A DNA stretch of 24,589 nt, from NCBI GenBank assembly GCA_019347995.1, contig JAHWKH010000001.1, positions 1-24,589 of the forward strand. The letters run 5' to 3'. The notes under the pieces were generated by a model. The model saw nothing but the letters and a program-made list of their open reading frames with translations. It did not search any database and was not told the origin of the DNA. The DNA comes from Gemmatimonadota bacterium (lineage in GTDB: Bacteria; Gemmatimonadota; Gemmatimonadetes; Longimicrobiales; UBA6960). Positions 1 through 7,823 of the stretch are shown here, in pieces; the stretch's first letter is position 1, and each line of letters opens with the position of its first letter. Both the position numbers and the translations under genes were made by a program.

Positions 1-645
1 GTCCATGCAGCGCGCCATGCCCTTCTCGTCGATCTCCGACATGGTGAAGACGCGCACGCCGGTCTCCCGCACGGTGTCCTTCTCGGCGTCGTCCAGGTCG
101 CGGGCGCCGATGATGCACACGTTCTCGGCGCGCACGGCCGGGCTGGCGCCGCCCATCTCGGTGAGCTCCGGAGGACCCTGGCCCGTGAGCACGGCCAGGG
201 ACATCCCATGGATGTTGCCGCTCGGCGTCGTCTCGGGTGTGTTCATGTCGGCGTGGGCGTCCACCCAGATCAGTCCGACCGACTGGCCCATCTCCCGGTA
301 GTGTCCGGCGACGGCGGCGGTGGTGCCGATGGAGAGGGAGTGGTCGCCGCCCAGCACCAGCGGGAAGCAGCCCGCGGCCATTCCCTTGCGCACCATGTCG
401 TGGGACCGGCGCGCCACGCCGATGATCTCGTTGAGGAAGCGCAGCCGCGTCTCGCCCAGCTCGATCGTCTCCGGTCCCTCGGCGTACACGGTCCCCACCT
501 CGCTCACCCGGTAGCCCATGCGCTCGAGCGTCTCACCCAGCCCGGCGATGCGCAGCGCGGAGGGACCCATGTCGACGCCGCGGCGGCCCGCTCCCAGGTC
601 GATGGATACCGCCACGACCGCGACGCAGCGCTCGGCCTCCTTCAC
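1..645 (-). CDS. rocF: Arginase, C-terminus cut by window edge
   Basis: Arginase hydrolyses L-arginine to ornithine and urea in the cytoplasm using two manganese ions. The visible 215 residues hold the first two metal-binding motifs of the ureohydrolase fold: GGDHS at about residues 99-103 and DAHAD at 129-133, followed by the substrate-loop segment NTPETTPSGNIHGM typical of true arginases rather than agmatinases. The family is about 300 residues long, so roughly the last 85, including the third metal motif (DxDxxDP), lie beyond base 1. The start is taken as the GTG at 645-643 because homology begins almost at once and a purine-rich GGAAGAGAG lies just upstream. The gene follows the DUF1707 gene by about 50 bases on the same strand and may be cotranscribed with it. 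Confidence 0.93.
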   Translation of the reverse strand, partial: MKEAERCVAVVAVSIDLGAGRRGVDMGPSALRIAGLGETLERMGYRVSEVGTVYAEGPETIELGETRLRFLNEIIGVARRSHDMVRKGMAAGCFPLVLGGDHSLSIGTTAAVAGHYREMGQSVGLIWVDAHADMNTPETTPSGNIHGMSLAVLTGQGPPELTEMGGASPAVRAENVCIIGARDLDDAEKDTVRETGVRVFTMSEIDEKGMARCMD

Positions 646-697
646 GCTTCTCTCTTCCAACGCAGCCCGACCTTCCACCGTCCCCGTCCTCCGCTGG

Positions 698-1411
698 TCA
701 TGATTCGTGGCCACGGCCGAAGCGGCCGCGGGCTTCGCGCTGCAGCCGCCGCAGCCGCTTCCTCCGTCGCCGGGCGTCCCGTGACGATTCTCCCGGCTCG
801 CGCACCTCCACGCTGACGCCGCCCATGATGGCGAGGCCCGTGAGACGGACCACGGGCGCGGCCGGGTCGTCGGGCTGCGGCTCTCCGTGATCTTCGTCGA
901 AACCGCCCATGATGCCCACACCCGAGCACTCCACCCGCACCCCCGGCGGCAGGATCAGCTCGATGCCGCCCCAGAACGCGAAGGCGTGGATCTCCGTGAC
1001 GCCCGATCCCAGGACCGCCTCCCGGAAGTCGAGGGTCGCGCCGCCCATGACGCCCACGGCCAGGGTCTTCCGGGCCGGGTGCCAACGACCGCGGCGGTGC
1101 CCGCCGCCCAGAATGCCGATGACGACGTCGCGCTCCCGCAGGCGCTCGGGCGGCACGGTCGTGGGTCCGGGAGTCCGGCGCGGCGCGACCGCCGCCGGGC
1201 CGGCCCGCGCCGGAACCCCCGCCGAGGGCAGGCCGGCCAGGAGCCGGTCCAGCTCCTCCGTCGAGGCGGCCCGGTGCGCGGCGTCCACCCGCCGCTCGAA
1301 CTCGGCCAGGTCCATCTCGTCGAGCGCGAAGGCCTCGCACAGCGCGTCCACGGTCCGCTGGCGATCGATCCCGGACGGCTGCCCGGACCGCCCACTCCCC
1401 TGCGCCGTCAC
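698..1411 (-). CDS. DUF1707 and LiaF-like domain protein
   Basis: The 237-residue product has an N-terminal DUF1707 (SHOCT-like) helical domain at about residues 13-63, ending in the typical ELDRLLAGLP. A proline-rich linker follows, then a LiaF-like C-terminal beta domain at about 95-205 with four strands carrying the repeated GIMGG-type motif. The tail is strongly basic (RRRRKRLRRLQR). No membrane segment is visible, unlike many LiaF relatives. In other bacteria this architecture is linked to cell-envelope stress sensing, but its role here is unknown. The start is uncertain: the GTG at 1411 lies just before the DUF1707 domain but has only a weak ribosome binding site, and the open frame extends further upstream without conserved-looking sequence. 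Confidence 0.82.
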   Translation of the reverse strand: MTAQGSGRSGQPSGIDRQRTVDALCEAFALDEMDLAEFERRVDAAHRAASTEELDRLLAGLPSAGVPARAGPAAVAPRRTPGPTTVPPERLRERDVVIGILGGGHRRGRWHPARKTLAVGVMGGATLDFREAVLGSGVTEIHAFAFWGGIELILPPGVRVECSGVGIMGGFDEDHGEPQPDDPAAPVVRLTGLAIMGGVSVEVREPGESSRDARRRRKRLRRLQREARGRFGRGHES

Positions 1412-1570
1412 GGCGTCGCCGGCCCCGCAGGCTGCAAGCGGCCGCCCCGGGGCGACGTATGGGAGCTCGAGGAAGGCATCGGCGTCCGGATCGGGAAAAC
1501 GGAGGCGTAGGCTACCACGCCCGCGCGAGCCGCAGCAAGCGCCGGCGAGCCGCGCCGCCGTCGCCCGCGC

Positions 1571-1603
1571 TTGACAGAAGCGGGGTCCCGGCGGGGAGAT
1601 TAG
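1571..1603 (+). promoter_or_regulatory. Candidate sigma-70 promoter for the plug-like lipoprotein
   Basis: A perfect -35 box TTGACA stands at 1571-1576, about 85 bases before the ATG at 1660. The best -10 candidates (GAGATT at 1596-1601 or an overlapping GATTAG) are poor and give a long spacer of 19-21 bases. The site lies in the noncoding gap between two divergent genes, which supports it. Confidence 0.4.
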
Positions 1604-1659
1604 GCGCTCGGGAGCCGCTGCCCGATCCGCGCCCGTCCACCAGCCACCGGAGATCCGAC

Positions 1660-2034
1660 ATGCGTCCGTCCGTCCGACCCCACGTCCTCCTCCTCCTCGC
1701 ACTGGCCCTGGGCCTGGGTGGCTGCGCCACCACGGGCACCGGCTCGAGCCGGGGCAGCGCCAACCTCATCACCATGGAGGAGCTGGAGCCCGTGGCGAAC
1801 CTGTCGGCCTACGAGGCGGTGCAGCGCCTGCGCCCCCGCTGGCTGCAGTTGCGTGGCGGAACCGACGTCCCGCCGGTCGTGTTCCTGGACGGGTCCAACA
1901 TGGGAGGGCCCGATGTGCTGCGCAGCATCCAGGCCAGCACGGTCCAGCAGATCCTCTTCCGCAGCGGCTCGGACGCCACCACGCGCTACGGCACGGGATT
2001 CGGCGGCGGCACCATCGAGGTGACCACCCGCTAG
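1660..2034 (+). CDS. Small lipoprotein with TonB-plug-like C-terminus
   Basis: This 124-residue protein starts with a lipoprotein signal peptide (hydrophobic run, then LGGC with the lipidated cysteine near residue 20). A conserved-looking helical stretch (AYEAVQRLRPRWL) follows. The C-terminal half resembles the plug domain of TonB-dependent receptors: VVFLDG, a helix containing LRSIQASTVQQI, then YGTGFGGGTIEVTTR. No beta barrel follows, so it cannot be a receptor by itself. I know similar short orphan-plug lipoproteins mainly from Gemmatimonadota, without a known function. The ATG at 1660 is preceded by CGGAG; an upstream extension of the frame is rejected because it would hide the signal peptide. 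A hairpin just after the stop probably ends the transcript. Confidence 0.85.
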   Translation: MRPSVRPHVLLLLALALGLGGCATTGTGSSRGSANLITMEELEPVANLSAYEAVQRLRPRWLQLRGGTDVPPVVFLDGSNMGGPDVLRSIQASTVQQILFRSGSDATTRYGTGFGGGTIEVTTR

Positions 2035-2052
2035 GACCCTCGTCGCGGTGGA

Positions 2053-2085
2053 AAGGGGCGCCGGGAGGGAGCGCCGGCGCCCCTT
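2053..2085. terminator. Hairpin terminator between convergent genes
   Basis: A 12-bp perfect stem (AAGGGGCGCCGG at 2053-2064 pairing with CCGGCGCCCCTT at 2074-2085) with a 9-base loop sits between the plus-strand lipoprotein and the minus-strand M20 gene, touching the M20 stop codon. It could act in both directions. No long T run follows on either side. Confidence 0.7.
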
Positions 2086-3266
2086 CACCCCGCCAGGAAG
2101 CGGCGGGCGAAGGCCTCGAGCACGCGAGCGCACGTCTCGATCTCCGCCACGGGCGCGGACTCGTCCGCGCCGTGGGCCAGGGCGATGTCGCCGGGCCCGA
2201 AGCAGACCGCGGGGATGCCCGCCTCGTTCAGGAAGGCGGCGTCCACCCAGGCCGTCATTCCTTCCACCCGGGGCTCGATCCCCTCGGCCCCGCAGGCCTC
2301 CAGCAGCCCCCGCACCACCGGCGCGTCCACCGGCACCTCGGTTCCCGGCCGGTCCAGCGTCACGCGCAGCTCCGCGTCCAACCCCTCGGTCGTGGCAGCG
2401 AGGGCATCCAGCGCGTCGCGGAACTCGGCCTCCACGTCGGCCGTCCGCTCGCCGGGAAGCGTTCGCCGCTCCAGCACGATCTCGCAGCGCTCCGGGTAGA
2501 CCGACGCGGCGCTCCCGCCCCGGATCGTCCCGGCATGGAAGGAGGGATGGCCCAGCAGAGGATGGGGCGTTCCCTCCCGCAGCGCCCGGCCCAGCGGCGC
2601 CAGGGCCGCCAGGTAGAGCCCCGCGTGGAAGACGGCGTCGATCCCCCGGTCGGGACGCGACCCGTGGGCCGCCCGGCCCTGGAACGCCGCCTCGATCCAC
2701 ACGAAGCCCTTGTGGGCGGTCATCACCGCCAGGCTGGTGGGCTCGCACACGACCGCGGCGTCCGCGGTGAAGCCGCCCTCCACGAGGGCCTGCATGCCCA
2801 CGCTCGCGTGCTCCTCGTCGGCGGTGAGCGCCACCACCAGCTCGCCCCCGTGCCCCTCGCGCGCCAGGGCCGCCGCGGCCGCGAGCAGCGAGGCGACACC
2901 GCCCTTCATGTCGCAGGCGCCGCGGCCCAGGAGCCGCCCGCCCACCACCGTCGCGGCGAACGGGAGCACCGTCATCGCGGCCACGCCCACCGTGTCGAGG
3001 TGCCCGTTGAGCAGGAGGGAGGGCCCGGGCGAGCCGTGCCGGGCCAGCACGTTGAAGCGGCCGGGCGCGACCTCGTCCAGGGAGACCTCGAAGCCCCACG
3101 CCCGCAGCCACCCGGCCGCCATCCTCGCGACCGCTTCCTCGCCGGCGCCGTCCTCCTCCAGGAGGGGATTCACGGAAGGGACCGCCACCAGCGCCCGGGC
3201 CAGGGCCAGTGCGTCTCCGGCGGCCGCGTCGGCCGCCACTTCGTCGGCTCGGGAGGGATCGATCAC
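2085..3266 (-). CDS. M20 family deacylase (ArgE/DapE-like)
   Basis: A 393-residue M20 metallohydrolase that removes an acyl group from an amino-acid-like substrate, as in acetylornithine deacetylase or succinyl-diaminopimelate desuccinylase. All expected zinc-site motifs are present: GHLDTV (H89, D91), GACDMKGG (bridging D119), TADEE (catalytic and metal E151/E152), VCEPT (E175) and a late LAHGADE histidine. A central dimerisation domain (about residues 185-300) includes the HGSRPDRG loop. The start is the GTG at 3266, which has a good CAGGAG eight bases upstream. Length fits the family. The exact substrate cannot be read from sequence, and there are no neighbouring lysine or arginine biosynthesis genes. 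It begins a divergent pair with the small membrane protein at 3411. Confidence 0.9.
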   Translation of the reverse strand: MIDPSRADEVAADAAAGDALALARALVAVPSVNPLLEEDGAGEEAVARMAAGWLRAWGFEVSLDEVAPGRFNVLARHGSPGPSLLLNGHLDTVGVAAMTVLPFAATVVGGRLLGRGACDMKGGVASLLAAAAALAREGHGGELVVALTADEEHASVGMQALVEGGFTADAAVVCEPTSLAVMTAHKGFVWIEAAFQGRAAHGSRPDRGIDAVFHAGLYLAALAPLGRALREGTPHPLLGHPSFHAGTIRGGSAASVYPERCEIVLERRTLPGERTADVEAEFRDALDALAATTEGLDAELRVTLDRPGTEVPVDAPVVRGLLEACGAEGIEPRVEGMTAWVDAAFLNEAGIPAVCFGPGDIALAHGADESAPVAEIETCARVLEAFARRFLAG

Positions 3267-3410
3267 GTCCTGGGCTCCTGTCGGATTTCCGTCGGCTTCT
3301 TCGGGTTTCCGGCACCCCACCTTCGCGTCGCCCGGTCGGAGCGGCCGCATCGTCCGCCCAACCGCGGCCTTTCTGGCCATTGCCCGTGTGCCGGCGGGGG
3401 GGCATGTTTC

Positions 3411-3629
3411 ATGCTCGAAGATCCCCTCCGCATGACTTCCTTCCTCGATGGAGGCCCTATCCGAACCCTCGCCGTCAGCCTCATCGGAGCCGCCGCGATC
3501 GCAGCCGGTCTCGTCTTCATCCGGCAGCAGAAGCAGACCGACACCACGCAGCGCCTCAAGCAGGCGCCCGCGGGCGAGACCGTGCCGGCCAGCATCTCCC
3601 TGGAGCGACTCAGGGAGCTGGGGTACTGA
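3411..3629 (+). CDS. Small single-pass membrane protein
   Basis: A 72-residue protein of unknown function. It has one hydrophobic segment (TLAVSLIGAAAIAAGLVFI) followed by a charged, polar tail ending in ISLERLRELGY. A start at 3411 has a G-rich stretch upstream; the ATG at 3432 (65 residues) is equally possible. The frame continues upstream across the divergent intergenic region but without plausible protein sequence. It is followed four bases later by a hairpin terminator. Confidence 0.6.
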   Translation: MLEDPLRMTSFLDGGPIRTLAVSLIGAAAIAAGLVFIRQQKQTDTTQRLKQAPAGETVPASISLERLRELGY

Positions 3630-3633
3630 AAAA

Positions 3634-3671
3634 GCGGCGGGAGCGGAGCGCTCGCGCCCCACTCCCGCCGC
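3634..3671. terminator. Hairpin terminator between convergent genes
   Basis: A 10-bp perfect stem (GCGGCGGGAG at 3634-3643 pairing with CTCCCGCCGC at 3662-3671) is flanked on the plus-strand left side by an A run (GAAAAA), which reads as a T run after the hairpin on the minus strand. It is therefore a good intrinsic terminator for the ferredoxin gene and may also stop the small plus-strand gene. Confidence 0.72.
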
Positions 3672-3696
3672 CGGTCCCGCCCGGAGCACGCTTCGC

Positions 3697-3927
3697 TCAG
3701 AAGTGGTCCCGGTTCTTCTCGATGTAGGTCGTCCACTCGGGGGGCACGTCGGTGTCCGGGAAGATCGCCTGGACCGGGCACTCCGGCTCGCACGCCCCGC
3801 AGTCGATACACTCGTCGGGATGGATGTAGTACTGGTCGTCGCCTTCGTAGATGCAGTCCACCGGGCAGACCTCGACGCAGCTCGCGTCCTTGGTTCCGAT
3901 GCACGGCTCCGTGATGATGTAGGTCAC
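3697..3927 (-). CDS. fdxA: 7Fe ferredoxin (3Fe-4S/4Fe-4S)
   Basis: A 76-residue soluble electron carrier. The cysteines C9, C17, C21 and C25 followed by C40, C43, C46 and C50 have exactly the spacing of Azotobacter-type seven-iron ferredoxins (Cx7Cx3CPx3C, then Cx2Cx2Cx3CP), so one 3Fe-4S and one 4Fe-4S cluster are expected. The segment PVDCIYEG and the [18 protein letters not shown] core are typical of FdxA of actinobacteria and their relatives. The start is the GTG at 3927, preceded by GGAGG. The gene stands alone, diverging from the plus-strand gene at 4153 and ending in a hairpin with a T run. Its redox partner is not evident here. Confidence 0.93.
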   Translation of the reverse strand: MTYIITEPCIGTKDASCVEVCPVDCIYEGDDQYYIHPDECIDCGACEPECPVQAIFPDTDVPPEWTTYIEKNRDHF

Positions 3928-4109
3928 TTCCCCTCCGTCCGTCCAGGATCGCTCCCGGAGACGCGTGGAGGCGCCTCCCGGCCGGCTAAGAATGGACGAA
4001 GCCCTATGGGGCCGCAAGCCTGGTAGAGCCTTCCCGCGCGTCCCTTCCGGGGCCCGCCCCACCTCGGTGGCTCGCGCTTCCCGGGCGACACTCCACCTAC
4101 GCTCCGGCG

Positions 4110-4115
4110 TATAGT
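4110..4115 (+). promoter_or_regulatory. Possible -10 box upstream of 4153
   Basis: TATAGT at 4110-4115, 38 bases before the ATG, resembles a -10 box in otherwise GC-rich sequence. It lies inside an imperfect inverted repeat (CGCTCC ... GGAGCG, about 4100-4130). No convincing -35 box is at the right distance. Confidence 0.3.
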
Positions 4116-4152
4116 CCGTAGCGTGGAGCGCGTCCTTCCGGCGGAGCCGACC

Positions 4153-5466
4153 ATGATCCGCATCGTTCCCCTCTTCCTCGCGACGATCCTCGCCGCGGCC
4201 GGGGCGGGGAGCGCAGCGCAGGAGCCCACGGGCTCGGTGGAGGGCATCGTCCACGACAGCACCAGTGGCCTTCCTCTCGCCGACGCCGCGGTCTTCCTGT
4301 GGGACACGCCGCACCGCACCGCGACCGACGCCACCGGCCGGTTCACGCTGGATTCGGTGCCGGCGGGTGCCTACGACCTCCTGTTCTTCCACGAGCGCCT
4401 CGCGAGCCTCGGGCTGTCGGCCGGGCCGGTGCAGGTGCGCGTCCGGCCCGGAGAGCGGGTCTCCGTGGACCTGGCGACTCCCTCCATGGAGACGGTCCTG
4501 GGCGGTCTCTGCGCCCTGGAGGAGGGCGAGGGATCCGCCGCCGCGGTGGGCCGGGTGAGCGACGCCACCTCGGGAGTGTCGCTGCCGGGCGCGCGTGTGC
4601 ACGTGTCATGGGTGCCGGAAGGCGGTCGCGCGGCCGAGACCCGCAGTGTCCTCAGCGACGATGCCGGATGGTACCGGGCGTGCGCCCTTCCCGCGGGAGA
4701 GCGGGTGGCGGTGGTGGCGTCGTTCCTCGACCGCGCCTCGCCGCGGCGCGAGATCAGCCTCGGGCACGACGAGGTGCGCGCCGTGGACCTCGGGGTGGGG
4801 ACCGCCCGCTCCGCGCGGCTGCGGGGCACCCTGGTGGACGGCCACACCGGCGAGCGGATCGGGGGTGCCGAGGTGTGGCTGGAGGGGACGAGCCGCCGCA
4901 TGGTCTCCTCCCCCGACGGTGACTTCGCCTTCCCGGAGCTCACGCCCGGCGCCTACACGCTCGGCGTGCGGCACCTGGCCTACGGCAGCCGCACCGACTC
5001 GCTGAACCTGTCCGGCGGGAGCGACGTCAGCGTGAGCGTGGCCCTGGACAGCCGGGCCGTCCCGCTGGATCCCATCACCGTGACCGTGGAGGGCGCCGAG
5101 CTGGCGGACCGGGCCATCGGCGGCACGCTCATCACCCGCGCCCAGGTCGACGAAATCCGGGGGCGCGCGCGGGACCTGGCGGAGGTGCTCCGGGGGCTGC
5201 GGCAGACGGGCATCGTGGTGCGGCGGAGCACCGCCGGGCTCTGCATCGGCTTCACCCAGGGACAGGCCCGCATGTCGTTCCGGGGGGACTGCGTGCCCGC
5301 CCTGGTCTACATCGACAACGTGCGCGCGGCGGATCCCCAGGTCGCGGCGACCCTCCCGGTGGAGGCCATCGACCGCATCATCCTGCTGCGCCCGGTGGAG
5401 GCGGGAAACCTCTTCGGGATGGGATCCGGCTCCGGCGTGGTGCTGATCTACACGAAGTCGCGCTGA
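4153..5466 (+). CDS. Secreted protein, carboxypeptidase-regulatory-like repeats and plug-like end
   Basis: A 437-residue exported protein. A signal peptide ([20 protein letters not shown]) is followed by three carboxypeptidase-regulatory-like beta-sandwich repeats at about residues 22-100, 125-215 and 222-300. Each has the G-x-V-x-D-x-x-[TS]-G-x-x-[LI] opening and a later DxxGxF/Y-x-L turn with PxGxY. The last 120 residues resemble a TonB-receptor plug: [11 protein letters not shown], then VYIDNVRA, a [12 protein letters not shown] helix-strand and [10 protein letters not shown]. There is no barrel. The ATG at 4153 is chosen because GGAG precedes it and the signal peptide starts there. The arrangement looks like the front end of a SusC/TonB-dependent receptor without the pore. 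Function is unknown; surface or periplasmic location is inferred. Confidence 0.85.
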   Translation: MIRIVPLFLATILAAAGAGSAAQEPTGSVEGIVHDSTSGLPLADAAVFLWDTPHRTATDATGRFTLDSVPAGAYDLLFFHERLASLGLSAGPVQVRVRPGERVSVDLATPSMETVLGGLCALEEGEGSAAAVGRVSDATSGVSLPGARVHVSWVPEGGRAAETRSVLSDDAGWYRACALPAGERVAVVASFLDRASPRREISLGHDEVRAVDLGVGTARSARLRGTLVDGHTGERIGGAEVWLEGTSRRMVSSPDGDFAFPELTPGAYTLGVRHLAYGSRTDSLNLSGGSDVSVSVALDSRAVPLDPITVTVEGAELADRAIGGTLITRAQVDEIRGRARDLAEVLRGLRQTGIVVRRSTAGLCIGFTQGQARMSFRGDCVPALVYIDNVRAADPQVAATLPVEAIDRIILLRPVEAGNLFGMGSGSGVVLIYTKSR

Positions 5467-5478
5467 GGCGCGGGACCG

Positions 5479-6060
5479 TCAGGCGCCCAGCGACGCCCGC
5501 CGTGCACGGCACCACGCCCCGAAGCGGCGGGCCAGGAGCGGGTGGGTCCGCTCGGCCACCGGACCGTACACGTCCCTGGCCTCGGTCCACGCGCGCCGGG
5601 CCCGGTCCGGGTCCTCCCAGAGATGGGCGTGCCTGACCTGGTCCAGCCGCTCGGCCAGGGCGACGAGCCGCAGGGGCCGCTCGGCCAGAACGAGCGTCTC
5701 GGCGAGGTCGGGCGAGCCGGCGGGCGGGATCGCCGCGACCGCGGCGGCCACCTCGCCACCCAGCCGCCGCGCCACCTCCTCCGGCTCCACCCGGAGCGCC
5801 TCCCGCTCGCTCTCCACCAGCGCCGCTGCCGCCAGCGCCGTGACGTCGCGCAACTCGGTGTCGAGCAGGAGCACGAGGACGGAGCGGCCGGGGTGGAGGT
5901 GGTCGGGGTGATGGTCGTCCAGGTCGCGGCGCGGCTCCATGGCCAACCCCAGCGCGTCGTCCACCAAGCGGCGCTCGGCGGGACCCGCGCTCCCCAGCGT
6001 CCACGCCACGCGCGCCGCCATGGCGGCGGCGCGATCGGGAGTGGGCCAGGCGCCGCTCAC
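5479..6060 (-). CDS. Degenerate RelA/SpoT-type HD domain protein
   Basis: A 193-residue protein I assign by pattern to the hydrolase-type HD fold of RelA/SpoT. The segment LHPGRSVLVLLLDTELRD, then LAAAALVESE, lines up with the family HP...VA.IL and AALLHD motifs. The later VALAERLDQVRHAHLW with EARDVYGPVAERTHPLLARRFGAW matches the LADRLHNMR and Y.PLA.R.G segments. The catalytic His-Asp pair is replaced (Val-Glu-Ser), and no synthetase domain is present, so ppGpp hydrolysis is doubtful; a binding or regulatory role is possible. It starts with a GTG that overlaps the TGA of the upstream hydrolase gene (GTGA), so it is translationally coupled and last in a four-gene operon. The family call is an inference from a few motifs. 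Confidence 0.68.
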   Translation of the reverse strand: MSGAWPTPDRAAAMAARVAWTLGSAGPAERRLVDDALGLAMEPRRDLDDHHPDHLHPGRSVLVLLLDTELRDVTALAAAALVESEREALRVEPEEVARRLGGEVAAAVAAIPPAGSPDLAETLVLAERPLRLVALAERLDQVRHAHLWEDPDRARRAWTEARDVYGPVAERTHPLLARRFGAWCRARRASLGA

Positions 6061-6887
6061 TCTCGGAAGGCGTGCGCGCGGAAGTGGCGCAGCGTGGCCT
6101 CCATGGCGTCCTCGAGCCAGGGCCCCGGGCCGTCGAAGGGGTGCCCCGCGCCGAAGGTGTGCCCTGCCTCCTCCACCCGGTGCAGCCGGGCCCCCGCCGA
6201 CCGCTGCGCCAGCTCCTCCCCTTCCTCCACGGGCACGGTCTCGTCGGCGGCGCCGTGCACGATCAGCCAGGGCACGGCCACCTCGGCCGCGGCGGCCCCC
6301 ACGTCGAGGCGGTCCCGGTTCGCCTCCAGGTCCTCCAGGAGCCCCACGTCCAGCGGCATCTGCTGCCCGGTGCGCTTATTGGGAACGTAGAGACGGCCCC
6401 CGGAGCGCCACTCGGCACGGGTGGCCGCGCTCCACCGGTCGAACGTCGCCACCGCCGACCACGTCACCAGGGCGTCCACCTCCGGCCGCTCCCGGGCCAC
6501 CAGGATGGCGTCGCCTCCCCCACGGGAGTGCCCCAGGAGCCCCAGGCGGTCGGGGCGGCGGGGCGTGAGGGCCCCTTCGGCGACCCAGCCCACCACGCTC
6601 CCCAGCTCCTCCACCTCCCGTGAGAGGGTGTTGGCGGCGAACGCCTCCAGGTCCGTGAAGCGCTCGGGATCGGCTCCGATGCCGCTGCCGCTGAAGTTGA
6701 ACGAAACGACCGCGTGCCCCGCGCCGGCCAGGCGGCGGCACACCCACGGAAAGAACCCCCAGTCCTTGAAGCCCTTGAATCCGTGGGCCACCACCACGAC
6801 CGAGCGCGGCGGCGGGCCGTCGGGGACGTGCACCTCGCCACGGACGCGGCGGCCCTCCACCTCCCGTTCGAAGGGAGCACGGATCAT
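6057..6887 (-). CDS. Alpha/beta hydrolase (dienelactone hydrolase-like)
   Basis: A 276-residue cytoplasmic serine hydrolase. The oxyanion loop VVVAHGFKGFKDW is at about residues 31-43, the nucleophile elbow GHSRGG (S121) is intact, the acid is in VHGAADETVP and the catalytic His in EEAGHTFG. This is the layout of the family of predicted esterases or peptidases that carry a HGFKGF loop; the substrate is unknown. The ATG at 6887-6885 overlaps the stop of the adenosyltransferase gene (ATGA), and its own stop overlaps the GTG of the next gene, so the three are coupled. Whether it has anything to do with cobalamin is not shown by the sequence. Confidence 0.88.
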   Translation of the reverse strand: MIRAPFEREVEGRRVRGEVHVPDGPPPRSVVVVAHGFKGFKDWGFFPWVCRRLAGAGHAVVSFNFSGSGIGADPERFTDLEAFAANTLSREVEELGSVVGWVAEGALTPRRPDRLGLLGHSRGGGDAILVARERPEVDALVTWSAVATFDRWSAATRAEWRSGGRLYVPNKRTGQQMPLDVGLLEDLEANRDRLDVGAAAAEVAVPWLIVHGAADETVPVEEGEELAQRSAGARLHRVEEAGHTFGAGHPFDGPGPWLEDAMEATLRHFRAHAFRE

Positions 6888-7450
6888 CCTCCCACCGCAT
6901 CCTTGTCCCAGAGCACGTCGGGGCGGCCCGCCCGGTGGTTCTCCAGGCGCGCCAGGACGAACAGGAGGTCGGAGAGGCGGTTGAGATAGCGGAGGACGCC
7001 GTCCTCCACCACGTCGGCGGCGGCCAGCGCGACCACGGCGCGCTCGGCCCGGCGGCAGACGGTCCGCGCCACGTGCAGGGCCGCCGCCCCTGGGGCGCCC
7101 CCGGGGAGGACGAAGGCGCGCAGCGGCTCCAGCGCCTCCTGCGCCTCGTCCATCCACCGCTCCATCGCCTCCACGCGTTCCAGGGGCAGGGGCGGGGTCT
7201 CGGGACGGCGGCGCTCGCCCCGGGGAGGCGGCGTCGACAGCGACGAGCCCAGGGCGAAGAGATCGTGCTGGACGGTGGCGAGGCGCTCCCGGCTGGCGCC
7301 GTCGGCCACCTGCGTCAGGGCCCAGCCGACGGACGAGTTCAGCTCGTCCACGCAGCCGTAGGCGTCCACTCGCGGATGATCCTTGGACACGCGTCCGCCG
7401 CCGAAGAGGGCCGTGTCGCCCGCGTCGCCGGTGCGGGTGTAGATGCGCAC
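6884..7450 (-). CDS. pduO: PduO-type ATP:cob(I)alamin adenosyltransferase
   Basis: A 188-residue enzyme that transfers the adenosyl group of ATP to cob(I)alamin, making coenzyme B12. The N-terminal ATP-binding signature TRTGDAGDTALFGGGRVSKD is present in modified but recognisable form, followed by DAYGCVDELNSSVG. The C-terminal motif RYLNRLSDLLFVLAR is typical of the family. Length matches the usual 180-195 residues. The GTG at 7450 begins two bases after the stop of the upstream small gene. No other B12 synthesis gene or B12-dependent enzyme is in the window, so it may salvage imported cobalamin. Confidence 0.92.
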   Translation of the reverse strand: MRIYTRTGDAGDTALFGGGRVSKDHPRVDAYGCVDELNSSVGWALTQVADGASRERLATVQHDLFALGSSLSTPPPRGERRRPETPPLPLERVEAMERWMDEAQEALEPLRAFVLPGGAPGAAALHVARTVCRRAERAVVALAAADVVEDGVLRYLNRLSDLLFVLARLENHRAGRPDVLWDKDAVGG

Positions 7451-7452
7451 CC

Positions 7453-7710
7453 TCAGCGTCCCGTGAAGCGCCGGATGGCCCGGGCCTTCTCGAGGAGCGA
7501 GCCCACCTGCTTGCCGGTGGAGGGGTCCTCCTCCCCCGCCGGCAACAGCAGGTCGCGCACGTCCAGGAGCACCTCGATCCAGACCTGGTCGCGCTGGAAC
7601 TCGAAGTCGAGGCGGGCCATGGCGTCCTTGTCCTCCCGCTCCCGCGCGGAGTCGAACGCGTCGCGATAGACGCCCTCGAGGCTGGAGAGGATGCGGTCCC
7701 GGTGGCGCAG
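7453..7710 (-). CDS. Small helical protein with apparent CTG start
   Basis: An 85-residue, probably all-helical, charged protein of unknown function, first gene of the adenosyltransferase operon. The frame is open from about 7770 but holds no ATG, GTG or TTG before an internal ATG at 7620. A perfect Shine-Dalgarno AAGGAGG (7722-7716) stands five bases before an in-frame CTG at 7710-7708, giving LRHRDRILSSLEGVYRDAF at the N-terminus, which looks like genuine protein. The alternative ATG start would give only 55 residues and discard half of a well-formed helix. The stop at 7455-7453 is two bases from the next start. A gene caller limited to standard starts would shorten or miss it. Confidence 0.65.
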   Translation of the reverse strand: MRHRDRILSSLEGVYRDAFDSAREREDKDAMARLDFEFQRDQVWIEVLLDVRDLLLPAGEEDPSTGKQVGSLLEKARAIRRFTGR

Positions 7711-7715
7711 GGGAG

Positions 7716-7722
7716 CCTCCTT
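7716..7722 (-). promoter_or_regulatory. Consensus ribosome binding site before a CTG codon
   Basis: AAGGAGG reads on the minus strand at 7722-7716, five bases upstream of CTG 7710-7708. It is the most perfect Shine-Dalgarno I saw in the window and is the main reason for choosing that start. Confidence 0.65.
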
Positions 7723-7823
7723 GGAGGGGGTGAGCCGGGTGCGGCCATCAAGGCCGGCCGCTAGCTTCCAGGCACGTCATACCTTCGAACCCGCCTGCCA
7801 TCCGGGTCAAGGACGCACGCGCC

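Noticed and set aside
1600..3405. 601-codon open frame on the minus strand
   Set aside because: It is Arg/Gly/Pro-rich shadow sequence in another frame of the M20 gene and antisense to the lipoprotein; no domain is visible.
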